Source: UBA1231 sp045652765 (lineage in GTDB: Bacteria; Bacillota_I; Bacilli_A; ML615J-28; CAG-313). Taken from it: 64,000 nt of DNA. Position 1 is the stretch's first letter; the number at the start of each line of letters is the position of its first letter. A program made the translations under genes and the position numbers. The notes under the pieces were generated by a model that saw only the letters and a program-made list of their open reading frames with translations, did no database searches and was not told where the DNA came from. The stretch is from assembly GCA_045652765.1 (NCBI GenBank), contig JAZOLG010000003.1, forward strand, positions 7,215-71,214, given 5' to 3'. Positions 7,436-16,006 of this stretch are shown here, piece after piece.

Positions 7436-9101
7436 AATATAGTGCATCAATATATTCAATCAAAATATCGCGAAGCAAGATATCAGTATCAACAAATGGT
7501 TTATTTTTAAATTCACTATAATAAACTCCTGTAAATACATAGTCAATTACAGCCAATTCGTAAACAACATTTGATTCAATTTTACGAATGTCAAAGTCAC
7601 GATCGAAATATAAATAGCTTCCATTTTTATTGTATAATGATATAATTTCACTACCCTTTAATTCAACAACAATAACCTCATTATTAAATGGGAAAGCATT
7701 GAATACATCAGAAACTGTGATTTCACCACTTGATATATTTGATCTTACGCCAGCCGTATTAATGATCGAATAATCAACATCAAAGTATTCAGTCATAGCA
7801 CTAGTCGAATAATATCCTAAAGTCGATTTAGAGATATTTGATGATGAAACACCCAAAACACGCTCACCTGAATCAATAAATTGATCATATTTAGCCATTA
7901 GTTCATCAAATTCTGCATCTATTTTATAATTTGACGGATAAATGCGAGTAAAATGTGATGAAATATATTCTTTATCTAATAACTTTATTACAACATTAGA
8001 TGCAGTACGATTTTTATCTTGATTTTGTACAGCAATAATTTTCTTACCATCAACTCTTGTAAATTCTTGATAATTATTAGTATGAGTGTGACCACATAGA
8101 ATTAAATCTATACGTTCATCATCTGTTAATCTAGACACGTTCGAATTTAAAGCTTCATCATAATCATGAATACTAAGAACTACCAAATCACATTGTTCAA
8201 TCGTTCTTAAAATTTTACTATATTTTTTGACAATTGGAAGGACTTCAGTAAATTCATAGTTTTGAATATTAGTTTGAAGAATACTACTTTCGTGAGTTTC
8301 TCCCATAACACCTATGATACCAATTTTAATTCCATTTCTCTCGATTATTGTATAAGGATCCATCCAATCAGGAATTTCATTAGTTCTTTTATCTTTAATA
8401 TTTGCTCCTAAAAAAGGGAAATTAGCCTCACCATTAGATGCATCACCATCTTTATATTTAGCAATTTCTTCTATTCCCCAGTCAAATTCGTGATTACCTA
8501 CTACAAAACAATCAAAATTTAATTCATTCATAGATTCGATTAGCGGCAAACCATAAAAAATATTCGAAATATAAGTCCCTTGAAATATATCTCCATTAGC
8601 TACTTTAATAAATTGACTTTCTGGATCATAGTTATTAAAATATGTACTTATTCTTGTCATACCGGCATATTCACCATCAGAAAAAGCACCATGTGTATCA
8701 TTTATCATAAAGAAAGTAACTTCTTGTTCTCCCATTCCATCATTATTATTTGGTTTATCATCTGGAATAGGCAAATCATCTGGTATATATGCAATTTCTA
8801 TATCTATTGTAGATAATTTACTTTTAGAATAAATATTGTCTTCATCAAATGCACACACACCAATGGTATATAAACCAAGTTTTAATTCACTTAAGTCATA
8901 TGACAACTCATTCGTTTGACCTAAAAAAATATCATTTACATAAATTTCATAGTATTCAGCATTAGCAACTTTATTCCAAGATAATGTTTTTTCTTGAAAA
9001 GTAAGTTCAACCATTTCTAATTTAGACTTAGAAGGCTGTGGCGTTGTGCAACCTGTTATAAGTAATAAAAAGATAATTAATAAACCAAGATATTTTTTCA
9101 T
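7434..9101 (-). CDS. 5'-nucleotidase/UshA-family metallophosphatase lipoprotein
   Basis: A 555-residue surface lipoprotein. The signal peptide ends in the lipobox LITGC (Cys18). Residues 30-105 look like a fibronectin-III or similar beta domain (LSWNKVANAEYYEIYVND). The metallophosphoesterase core follows, with motifs INDTHG, NGDIFQG, GNHEFDWG, and later GHTHTNN. From about residue 415 comes the 5'-nucleotidase C-terminal domain that binds the nucleoside, containing INTAGVRSNI and the D-V-F-N-A-F-P-F segment. It probably hydrolyses extracellular nucleotides for nucleoside salvage. The ATG follows GGAGAAAAAA. It stands alone, opposite tRNA-Lys. Confidence 0.9.
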   Translation of the reverse strand: MKKYLGLLIIFLLLITGCTTPQPSKSKLEMVELTFQEKTLSWNKVANAEYYEIYVNDIFLGQTNELSYDLSELKLGLYTIGVCAFDEDNIYSKSKLSTIDIEIAYIPDDLPIPDDKPNNNDGMGEQEVTFFMINDTHGAFSDGEYAGMTRISTYFNNYDPESQFIKVANGDIFQGTYISNIFYGLPLIESMNELNFDCFVVGNHEFDWGIEEIAKYKDGDASNGEANFPFLGANIKDKRTNEIPDWMDPYTIIERNGIKIGIIGVMGETHESSILQTNIQNYEFTEVLPIVKKYSKILRTIEQCDLVVLSIHDYDEALNSNVSRLTDDERIDLILCGHTHTNNYQEFTRVDGKKIIAVQNQDKNRTASNVVIKLLDKEYISSHFTRIYPSNYKIDAEFDELMAKYDQFIDSGERVLGVSSSNISKSTLGYYSTSAMTEYFDVDYSIINTAGVRSNISSGEITVSDVFNAFPFNNEVIVVELKGSEIISLYNKNGSYLYFDRDFDIRKIESNVVYELAVIDYVFTGVYYSEFKNKPFVDTDILLRDILIEYIDALY

Positions 9102-9155
9102 ATTTTTTTCTCCATTTTATTTATTATAACATATTTCATCAATTAATACAACAAT

Positions 9156-9188
9156 ATACAAAAAAAGGATTATTTAATAATAATCCTT
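9156..9188 (-). terminator. Terminator after permease gene
   Basis: The stem AAGGATTATT/AATAATCCTT is followed on the minus strand by seven T residues. It overlaps the stop codon of the permease gene. Confidence 0.85.
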
Positions 9189-9960
9189 AATTTATTATAT
9201 AATTATATTTATTTTTAAAACGATTCACACAAAACTCAACTAAGCCTGTTATTACAACAATCATAACAGTCCAAGCTATTAATATATCCATATCTAAGTT
9301 ACTTTTAGCACTATATAATTCTTTACCGATGCTATTTGGTGTTTGTGAAAAATATTCTCCCATTATCATAACCTTAAAGCCAAGGCCAAATGTCTGCAAA
9401 ATTAAAGTAATTATTGTCGGAAACAAAATCGGCAAATATACAAAATATATTTTTTTAAAAAATCCTACATTTAAAAGTGCTAAATCATCAGTAAGGTTAC
9501 GATTAATTTGATCTAAACCGCTTTTTAATCCCTCCACAATCAAAGGAATTGTTACTAATGTTGTAATAATATAAGGTGAATATTCATTTCCAAAAATTAA
9601 TATAACAAATATCGAAAATGATACAAATGGTACCGAACGCATAATTTTAATAATCGGGCTAAAAAATCCGAAAGTCCATTTTTTTATTAAATAAAACAGC
9701 AATATTATCATTGAAATAATAAAAGATACCAAAATACTTACAACTAATCGATATAAAGATGCACCAAATTTTGCAATTGGTTCTGGATGAAAAATATTAG
9801 TAATCTCTTCTAATATCTGACCGATTGATGGATATATCAATTGATTATTTTTTATATTACTAAGTAAAATCCAACCAATAAATAATATAAATATTGTAAA
9901 TGTAGACGCAAAAATATTTATTAGTTGTCTATTTTTATTTGTAGTCATAGAATTTCTCAT
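9187..9960 (-). CDS. ABC transporter permease (SsuC/TauC type)
   Basis: A 257-residue inner-membrane permease with six hydrophobic helices. The cytoplasmic EAA-like loop, which docks with an ATPase, is seen near residue 160 (DDLALLNVGFFKKIYFVYLP). The sequence fits the binding-protein-dependent permease fold of nitrate/sulfonate/taurine-like importers. It overlaps the binding-protein gene upstream; an ATG at 9948 would shorten the overlap. No ATP-binding subunit lies beside the pair, which is unusual, so it must borrow one encoded elsewhere. The substrate is unknown. Confidence 0.82.
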   Translation of the reverse strand: MRNSMTTNKNRQLINIFASTFTIFILFIGWILLSNIKNNQLIYPSIGQILEEITNIFHPEPIAKFGASLYRLVVSILVSFIISMIILLFYLIKKWTFGFFSPIIKIMRSVPFVSFSIFVILIFGNEYSPYIITTLVTIPLIVEGLKSGLDQINRNLTDDLALLNVGFFKKIYFVYLPILFPTIITLILQTFGLGFKVMIMGEYFSQTPNSIGKELYSAKSNLDMDILIAWTVMIVVITGLVEFCVNRFKNKYNYIIN

Positions 9961-10897
9961 CAGGTAGTTTGCCGCCTATGCTTTTTCCAAGACCTAATTC
10001 AATTAATTTATTAAAGTAATATTCTACATCATTACGATAATTTGAACCACCTGATAAAACATTGCACTTAGAGATTGCAGTTGCTAGATCCTCATCGCTG
10101 AATTTTGCGAACGATGTATCAATTTTTTTAGCTGTCTTAGATAGTTTTAATGTATCATTTAAAGCAAGTGCTAAAGATGCTTCCATTTGAGATAAAATTT
10201 CTTCTACATCTTCTTGATCTAATCCTGTCTTAACAAAAATACCCGCTTGAGTTACATTATATTCACTACCAGCCATGTCTTTCCATAATTGTTGTAGATC
10301 AATTACATTATATGATTTATTTTTAGATATTAATGTTTTTGAAGGTTCAGCAGTTAAAATAGTAGTTGCTGCTCCCGCAACAAGTTGACTATTAGCCTCA
10401 GCTACAGAAGCTTGATAATTAACAATTGGATTCACGCCATAATATGCGCATAATGTTCTAAACATAACATCTGGTGTAGAGTTTTGACCGAATAATGTAA
10501 TTTCTTTGCCATCTAATTCAGAAAAACTAGAAATTTCAGTAGATAAAATATAATAATTGCCTCCAACAATTGGTCGGTATAAACGATATGCAAAATCTTC
10601 AACACTATTATAGAATTTCGCACCAAGATTTACAGGTGCAACGATTATGTCATAATTACCTGAAGTAAAGGCAGCAGTTAAAGGATCACTACCTAGAACA
10701 ATATCAACAGTGATGTTATCATCTTTCTTATCCACAAAACTAGATAAAGTGATTGATGGTGTACCAGAAGGCATGATTACTTTATATTCTTTTGGTTCTT
10801 CTTTATCACCTGGATTTTCTCCATTATTTGAATTAGGATTACATCCTACTAAAGTTATACTAATTAATAATAATAAAGTCAATAATATTTTTTTCAT
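9935..10897 (-). CDS. ABC transporter substrate-binding lipoprotein (NMT1/TauA-like)
   Basis: A 320-residue lipoprotein with signal peptide and lipobox TLVGC (Cys19), then a polar N/G/E linker. The mature part follows the periplasmic-binding-protein type II pattern of the NMT1/ThiY/TauA group: a first lobe with MPSGTPSITLS and a D-P-L-T-A-A-F hinge segment, then GGNYYILST and the A-E-P-S segment typical of these importers. It delivers an unidentified small ligand to the coupled permease. The ATG has an AGGAGTG ribosome site. A minus-strand TATAAT at 10922-10927 and an operator-like palindrome lie upstream, shared with the divergent Crp/Fnr gene. Confidence 0.83.
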   Translation of the reverse strand: MKKILLTLLLLISITLVGCNPNSNNGENPGDKEEPKEYKVIMPSGTPSITLSSFVDKKDDNITVDIVLGSDPLTAAFTSGNYDIIVAPVNLGAKFYNSVEDFAYRLYRPIVGGNYYILSTEISSFSELDGKEITLFGQNSTPDVMFRTLCAYYGVNPIVNYQASVAEANSQLVAGAATTILTAEPSKTLISKNKSYNVIDLQQLWKDMAGSEYNVTQAGIFVKTGLDQEDVEEILSQMEASLALALNDTLKLSKTAKKIDTSFAKFSDEDLATAISKCNVLSGGSNYRNDVEYYFNKLIELGLGKSIGGKLPDEKFYDYK

Positions 10898-10947
10898 AAT
10901 TTCACTCCTTTTTACACTTATATTATACTCATTTTTTTAAATTAAAT

Positions 10948-10965
10948 ATGTAACATTTGTTACAT
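10948..10965. promoter_or_regulatory. Operator-like palindrome (Crp/Fnr type)
   Basis: The perfect 8+2+8 inverted repeat ATGTAACA-TT-TGTTACAT lies in the divergent region between the binding-protein gene and the Crp/Fnr gene. It covers the -35 region of the Crp/Fnr promoter. Its TAACA-N2-TGTTA core resembles the half-sites used by PrfA-like members of the Crp/Fnr family. Confidence 0.65.
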
Positions 10966-10978
10966 TTTTAATATTTTA

Positions 10979-10987
10979 TGTTATAAT
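10979..10987 (+). promoter_or_regulatory. Extended -10 promoter of the Crp/Fnr gene
   Basis: TGTTATAAT is an extended -10 site. With a 17-base spacer the -35 would be GTTACA (10959-10964), inside the palindrome, which suggests autoregulation. Confidence 0.65.
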
Positions 10988-11002
10988 ATATATGGTGATA
11001 AA

Positions 11003-11599
11003 ATGATAGTAAATAAATTAAAAAATAAATATCCAATTCAATATTACGATAAAAATCAAGTAATTTTCAATGAAGGATCAAAGTGTACAAAAATTGGTAT
11101 TATAATTGAAGGTGAAATAACAATCTCGACTATTACGCATTTAGAAAAAGAAGAAACATTTACGGTAGTAAAAAAGGACGATATTTTTGGCAATTCGCTC
11201 ATTTTTTCTTCTTCTCCATATTATTTAGGTAATATTATTGCAACTCAAAAAACCGCAATTTGTTTTATTAATAAAGAAGATTTAATAAGCGAATTATCTA
11301 AAGACTCTGACTTACTAGAATCATACATTAACACTATAAGCGACAAAGCCATTAAAATAAAACAACAAAACAAACTTCTTGCACATAAAAACATACGTGA
11401 TAGAATCTTATATTATTTTAGTCTACTAGCTAAAAAACAAAACTCTACAATTATTAAATTACCTTCAATAACAAAACTTTCTAATGAACTTTCACTTCCA
11501 AGACCATCTGTTTCCAGGGAACTTTCTAAAATGGAAGACGATAAATTAATTATAAGAAAGTTAAAACTTTGTAAACTACTATATCTTATTAATAAGTAA
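11003..11599 (+). CDS. Crp/Fnr-family transcriptional regulator
   Basis: A 198-residue regulator. Residues about 15-110 form a cyclic-nucleotide-binding-type beta roll (NEGSKCTKIGIIIEGEI), then a dimer helix, then a winged HTH whose recognition helix is at about 165-178 (SLPRPSVSRELSKMEDD). It lacks the N-terminal cysteine cluster of oxygen-sensing FNR, so the signal is unknown. The ATG follows GGTGAT. It is divergent from a binding-protein/permease pair and sits upstream of nrdG, with an operator-like palindrome between it and the transporter. Regulation of itself and the transporter is inferred from that site. Confidence 0.85.
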   Translation: MIVNKLKNKYPIQYYDKNQVIFNEGSKCTKIGIIIEGEITISTITHLEKEETFTVVKKDDIFGNSLIFSSSPYYLGNIIATQKTAICFINKEDLISELSKDSDLLESYINTISDKAIKIKQQNKLLAHKNIRDRILYYFSLLAKKQNSTIIKLPSITKLSNELSLPRPSVSRELSKMEDDKLIIRKLKLCKLLYLINK

Positions 11600-11626
11600 A
11601 ATACGCATCAATTGATGCGTATTTTT
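11598..11626 (+). terminator. Terminator after Crp/Fnr gene
   Basis: The perfect palindrome AAATACGCATCAA/TTGATGCGTATTT is followed by further T residues, directly after the stop codon. The remaining gap to nrdG (11627-11827) is AT-rich and shows nothing else convincing. Confidence 0.88.
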
Positions 11627-11827
11627 AATCTATTATTTCCATATTCCAAGTTAATTTATTTTTTTCAAGATAAACTAAATATATTAAATACTCTATAAAT
11701 TAACTTTATTTTGTGAAATAGATAATTATTTCAATTCTATTTACTTTAACACCATCTATCACTAATTGTATAAAATGTTATATATCTTAATTAATTTTAT
11801 TAAAATCAATTTATTTTTATTTAATTG

Positions 11828-11836
11828 TGCTATAAT
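11828..11836 (+). promoter_or_regulatory. Extended -10 promoter of nrdG
   Basis: TGCTATAAT lies 23 bases before the ATG of nrdG. No good -35 hexamer is present, as is common for extended -10 promoters. Confidence 0.65.
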
Positions 11837-11858
11837 ATTTTAAGAAAAAGGTGATTAT

Positions 11859-12548
11859 ATGAAATTTTATGGAATAGAGCATCTATCATTAGTAGATTTT
11901 GACAGTAAATTAACATGTACAATTTTTACAAAATCATGTAACTTTTGTTGCCCTTTTTGTCATAATCGTTCACTTGCTTTAAGCGAACAGATTCCGGAAA
12001 TACCTTTTAATGAAATTATTGATTTTTTAAAATCCAGAAAAAAATATTTAGATGCTGTTTGTATTTCTGGTGGTGAGCCAACCTTAAATAATGATTTACC
12101 CGACATAATACAAGAAATAAAATCATTAGGCTATCTAATCAAACTTGATACTAACGGAACAAACCCTAAAATGATTAAGAAACTAATCGAGAATAAATTA
12201 ATTGATTATATCGCAATGGATATTAAAAATGACTTAAGCCATTATCACGAAACAGCAGGCGTAACTTATATTAATTTATTAAACATTCAAGAATCAATCA
12301 ATATCATTCAAAATTCCAATATCGATTATGAATTTAGAACCACTTTAATCAAAGAATATCATAATGAAGAACGAATTATTAACATAAGTAACTGGTTAAA
12401 AGATCCAAAACGTTACTATTTACAAAAATTTAAGCTTTCAGAAAACTGTATTAATCAAAACTTACATGAAATTGATATTGATACTGCTAAATATTTCAAA
12501 AAAATACTTTTAACGAAATTTTCAAATGTTTCTTTAAGAGGATACTAA
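11859..12548 (+). CDS. nrdG: Anaerobic ribonucleotide reductase activating protein (radical SAM)
   Basis: A 229-residue radical-SAM activase. The 4Fe-4S motif is C-x3-C-x2-C at about residues 27-34 (CNFCCPFC, with an extra cysteine), and the SAM-binding GGEPT motif is near residue 69. It generates the glycyl radical on NrdD using S-adenosylmethionine. It is longer than the compact E. coli NrdG and resembles the pflA-like NrdG found in many anaerobes. It has its own promoter and an AAGGTGAT ribosome site, and it converges on the trxB-nrdD unit across a shared terminator. Confidence 0.88.
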   Translation: MKFYGIEHLSLVDFDSKLTCTIFTKSCNFCCPFCHNRSLALSEQIPEIPFNEIIDFLKSRKKYLDAVCISGGEPTLNNDLPDIIQEIKSLGYLIKLDTNGTNPKMIKKLIENKLIDYIAMDIKNDLSHYHETAGVTYINLLNIQESINIIQNSNIDYEFRTTLIKEYHNEERIINISNWLKDPKRYYLQKFKLSENCINQNLHEIDIDTAKYFKKILLTKFSNVSLRGY

Positions 12549-12576
12549 AAAACGCGTAACTTAGTTACGCGTTTTT
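12547..12576. terminator. Bidirectional terminator between nrdG and trxB
   Basis: The GC-containing stem AAAACGCGTAAC/GTTACGCGTTTT with loop TTA is flanked by A and T runs between the convergent genes. Confidence 0.92.
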
Positions 12577-13479
12577 ACTTTCTAAATATCTAATTGCAGA
12601 TAAAGCAGCTATTGTTCCATCAGCACATGCTGTTGAAACTTGTCTAAAAGTTTTTTGACGACAGTCTCCTGCTACAAAAATTCCAGGTGTAGCAGTTTGA
12701 CACAATTCATTGCCAACTATATAACCTTGTTTATCAAGTTCAACAATATTTTTAAAATCTTCATTATGTGGAATATGACCTATTGCAATAAAAAGTCCTT
12801 GAATATTTAAAATAAAATTTTCTTTAGACAATAAATTAGTGAATTCAGCATTTTGTAGACTTCCATCCCCGCTTACGCGATTCAAAGAACAATTATGCAC
12901 TATTTCAATATTCGAACGACTACGCATCACTTTTTCAACACTTTTTTCACCATAAAACTTATCAAATAGTGTACAAATGTATACTTTTTTACAATATTGT
13001 GACAAAGCAATGGCATACTGCATAGCAGAATTTCCATCACCAATAACAGCAACATCGTGTCCTTTATGGAATGGTCCATCACAAACTGCACAGTATGAAA
13101 TCCCTTCTCCCATAAAATCATCAACATTTTCCGCATTAATTGTACGATGAGTAACACCTGTGGCAATAATAACACTTTTTGCATGATATGTATTGTAATC
13201 AGTAACTACTTCAAAATAATCATCAATTTTGTTAACAGCTGTTACATTTTCTACATCAACTGATACACCAAATTCTAAAGCTTGTTCAAGCATTCTGCTA
13301 ACTAATTCTTCACCGCTAATAGAAATAATTGAAGGAAAATTTTCAACTTTTGGAGATGAAGCAATTTGTCCGCCAAAGGTTTCTCGTTCTAATAATAATG
13401 TTTTTAATCCACTTCTTGCGGCATAAATACTAGCAGTTATTCCTGCAGGTCCACCACCAACAATCAAAACATCTATCAT
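12565..13479 (-). CDS. trxB: Thioredoxin reductase
   Basis: A 304-residue flavoprotein that passes electrons from NADPH to a redoxin. Visible motifs are the FAD-binding GGGPAG near the N-terminus, the redox-active CAVC in SYCAVCDGPF, the NADPH-binding GDGNSA, and the C-terminal FVAGDCR FAD site. ATG 13479 is chosen; the frame runs back into nrdD from a TTG. It begins five bases after the nrdD stop, so it is the second gene of an nrdD-trxB operon. Since NrdD carries a fused redoxin domain with CPNC, TrxB is likely its direct electron source. That link is inferred from context. Confidence 0.93.
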   Translation of the reverse strand: MIDVLIVGGGPAGITASIYAARSGLKTLLLERETFGGQIASSPKVENFPSIISISGEELVSRMLEQALEFGVSVDVENVTAVNKIDDYFEVVTDYNTYHAKSVIIATGVTHRTINAENVDDFMGEGISYCAVCDGPFHKGHDVAVIGDGNSAMQYAIALSQYCKKVYICTLFDKFYGEKSVEKVMRSRSNIEIVHNCSLNRVSGDGSLQNAEFTNLLSKENFILNIQGLFIAIGHIPHNEDFKNIVELDKQGYIVGNELCQTATPGIFVAGDCRQKTFRQVSTACADGTIAALSAIRYLESKNA

Positions 13480-13483
13480 AACT

Positions 13484-15835
13484 TTATTTACTTTCCGCAA
13501 ACTTTTTAATTAAACTAATATTATCAAATTTTTCATAGCCATCAGCTGTTGGTACTAATAGAGTCGGAGCTTTTTTTACACCATAAGCATTTGTAACTTC
13601 TTTGTTTTCTTCGGCATCTACGAAAATGTAAGCTACACCTGCTTTTTCTAGGATAATTTTAGCAGTTTTACAGTTAGGACATGTTTTTGTACCAAACAAT
13701 AAGATATCTTTAACAACTTGTTGTTTTACTTCTTCAGTTTGACTTTCGATCTTTGTTTTTGTTGGAACTTTACTGTTTTCAACATTATAAGTTAAACGTT
13801 TTTTAAATTCTTGTGTTTTACCATCATTCCAGTTTTGAATTGGACGATAATATCCTGTAATACGACTATAAACTTCAGTTTTTCTTCCACAAATAGGACA
13901 TTTATATTCTTCACCATCGATGTATCCATGTAATTGACATACAGAATATGTTGGTGAAATAGTATAATATGGTAGTTTATGATTTTCAGCAATAGCTTTT
14001 ACTAATTTTGCACAAGATTCCCACGAAGGCATTTTTTGACCTAAGAATACATGGAAAACAGTACCAGATGTATATAATGTTTGTAATTCATCTTGAATTT
14101 CTAAAGCTTTAAATAAATCTTCAGTATATCCAACAGGTAAGTGTGAACTATTTGTGTAATATGGTGTTTCACCTTTTTCAGTTACAGCACTAATAATATG
14201 TGGATAATGTTTCTTATCATGTTTAGCAAGACGATATGATGTTGATTCAGCTGGAGTAGCTTCTAAATTATATAAATCGCCATACATTTCTTGATAATCA
14301 GATAATTTATTACGCATAAAATTAAGAACGTCTTTCGCAAATTGTTGACATTCTTCATGTGTCAAATCTTTCGCTAACCATTTAGCATTTAGACATGCTT
14401 CATTCATACCAACTAAGCCAATTGTTGAGAAATGATTATTAAATGTGCCTAAATATTTTTTAGTATAAGGATATAAACCTTCATTCATTAATTTTGTGAT
14501 AACATTACGCTTAATTTTTAGTGATCTAGCAGAAATGTTCATCATTTTTTCTAATCTTTGATAAAATTCTTCTTCTGTTTTAGAAAGATATGCTATTCTT
14601 GGTAAATTAATTGTTACAACACCAACAGATCCTGTACTTTCTCCACTACCGAAGAATCCACCTGATTTTTTACGTAATTCACGTAAATCTAGTCTTAGAC
14701 GACAGCACATACTTCTAACATCGCTAGGTTCCATATCACTATTAATATAGTTAGAGAAGTAAGGAGTACCATATTTAGCAGTCATTTCAAATAATAAACG
14801 ATTATTTTCAGTATCAGACCAATCAAAATCTTTTGTAATTGAGTATGTTGGAATAGGATATTGGAAACCACGACCATTTGCGTCTCCTTCTAGCATTACT
14901 TCAATAAAAGCTTTATTTACCATTTCCATTTCTTTTACACAGTCTTTGTATTTAAACTTTTGTTCAACTCCACCAACTAATGCATTCATTTCAGCTAAGT
15001 CAGCTGGAACAGTCCAGTCTAAAGTAATATTTGTGAACGGTGCTTGTGTACCCCATCTACTTGGAGTATTAACCCCATAAATAAATGATTGAATGCATTG
15101 TTTAACTTGTTTATAAGTTAAATTATCAATTTTGACAAATGGAGCAAGATAAGTATCAAAAGAAGAAAATGCTTGAGCACCAGCCCATTCATTTTGCATG
15201 ATACCTAAGAAATTAGTCATTTGATTACATAAAGTAGATAAATGCGCAGCTGGAGATGAAGTAATTTTGCCGGCAACACCACCTAAGCCATCAGTAATTA
15301 ATTGTTTTAAACTCCATCCAGCACAATAGCCTGTTAGCATTGATAAGTCATGAATATGAATATCCGCATTTTTATGTGCATTTGCGATTTCTTCATCATA
15401 AACTTCTGATAACCAATAATTTGCAGTGATTGCACCAGAGTTATTTAAAATTAAACCTCCAACAGAATATGTAACTGTTGAATTTTCTTTTACACGCCAG
15501 TCATTAATTTTTAAGTAATTATTAATTGTATCTTTATAGTCTAAAAAAGTAGACTTAATATTACGCATTTTTTCATGTTGTTTACGATATAAAATATATG
15601 CTTTCGCAACGTCAATATATCCAGCTTGAATTAACGCTACTTCTACATAGTCTTGTATTTCTTCCACAGATACTAAATCTTCATTAATTAAAGCAGTGGC
15701 TCTTAAAGTTATTAGTTCTATAATATCAGGAGTATATTTCTTATCTAAAGCCATGAATGCTTTTTCTATAGCATCTTTTATTTTTTGTAGATTAAATTCA
15801 ACGATTTTACCATCACGTTTTTTTACACTAATCAT
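13484..15835 (-). CDS. nrdD: Anaerobic ribonucleoside-triphosphate reductase with fused C-terminal redoxin
   Basis: A 783-residue class III reductase that makes deoxyribonucleotides without oxygen. An ATP-cone lies at about 1-90. The catalytic barrel follows, then the C-terminal zinc site (CQLHG and CPICG) and the glycyl-radical motif SRITGYYRP, typical of the Thermotoga-like branch. After a linker of about 30 residues there is a second domain of about 75 residues at 709-783 with a CPNC motif and a KAPT cis-proline segment, i.e. a glutaredoxin/NrdH fold. The start is ATG 15835 with AGGAGG upstream. The fusion suggests that a thiol, not formate, reduces the active site, fed by the following trxB. 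Confidence 0.93.
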   Translation of the reverse strand: MISVKKRDGKIVEFNLQKIKDAIEKAFMALDKKYTPDIIELITLRATALINEDLVSVEEIQDYVEVALIQAGYIDVAKAYILYRKQHEKMRNIKSTFLDYKDTINNYLKINDWRVKENSTVTYSVGGLILNNSGAITANYWLSEVYDEEIANAHKNADIHIHDLSMLTGYCAGWSLKQLITDGLGGVAGKITSSPAAHLSTLCNQMTNFLGIMQNEWAGAQAFSSFDTYLAPFVKIDNLTYKQVKQCIQSFIYGVNTPSRWGTQAPFTNITLDWTVPADLAEMNALVGGVEQKFKYKDCVKEMEMVNKAFIEVMLEGDANGRGFQYPIPTYSITKDFDWSDTENNRLLFEMTAKYGTPYFSNYINSDMEPSDVRSMCCRLRLDLRELRKKSGGFFGSGESTGSVGVVTINLPRIAYLSKTEEEFYQRLEKMMNISARSLKIKRNVITKLMNEGLYPYTKKYLGTFNNHFSTIGLVGMNEACLNAKWLAKDLTHEECQQFAKDVLNFMRNKLSDYQEMYGDLYNLEATPAESTSYRLAKHDKKHYPHIISAVTEKGETPYYTNSSHLPVGYTEDLFKALEIQDELQTLYTSGTVFHVFLGQKMPSWESCAKLVKAIAENHKLPYYTISPTYSVCQLHGYIDGEEYKCPICGRKTEVYSRITGYYRPIQNWNDGKTQEFKKRLTYNVENSKVPTKTKIESQTEEVKQQVVKDILLFGTKTCPNCKTAKIILEKAGVAYIFVDAEENKEVTNAYGVKKAPTLLVPTADGYEKFDNISLIKKFAESK

Positions 15836-15914
15836 AAAGGCCTCCTGTTTTTTTGTTGTTAAGTGTAGTGCCATTTTATCATACAATTTCTTTAATGTCA
15901 AAATAAATACACTT

Positions 15915-15935
15915 GAAAATTTTGTCGAAATTTTC
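15915..15935. promoter_or_regulatory. Inverted repeat upstream of nrdD
   Basis: The arms GAAAATTT (15915-15922) and AAATTTTC (15928-15935) are perfect and enclose TGTCG, about 80 bases before the nrdD start. It could be an operator or simply AT-rich symmetry. It does not match the NrdR box well. Confidence 0.3.
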
Positions 15936-15971
15936 ATATTTTTTTATGTTAAATAATTATTTCCTAGAAAC

Positions 15972-16006
15972 AAAAAAAGCAAAATTTAATACCTAAATTT
16001 TGCTTT
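15972..16006 (-). terminator. Terminator overlapping the 3' end of the glycerate kinase-GNAT gene
   Basis: The perfect arms AAAGCAAAATTTA and TAAATTTTGCTTT span the last codons and stop codon of the gene and are followed by a T-run on the minus strand. Confidence 0.85.

Noticed and set aside
15902..15940. NrdR box upstream of nrdD
   Set aside because: The inverted repeat found there (GAAAATTT/AAATTTTC) does not fit the NrdR consensus, so it is listed only as a weak unnamed repeat.
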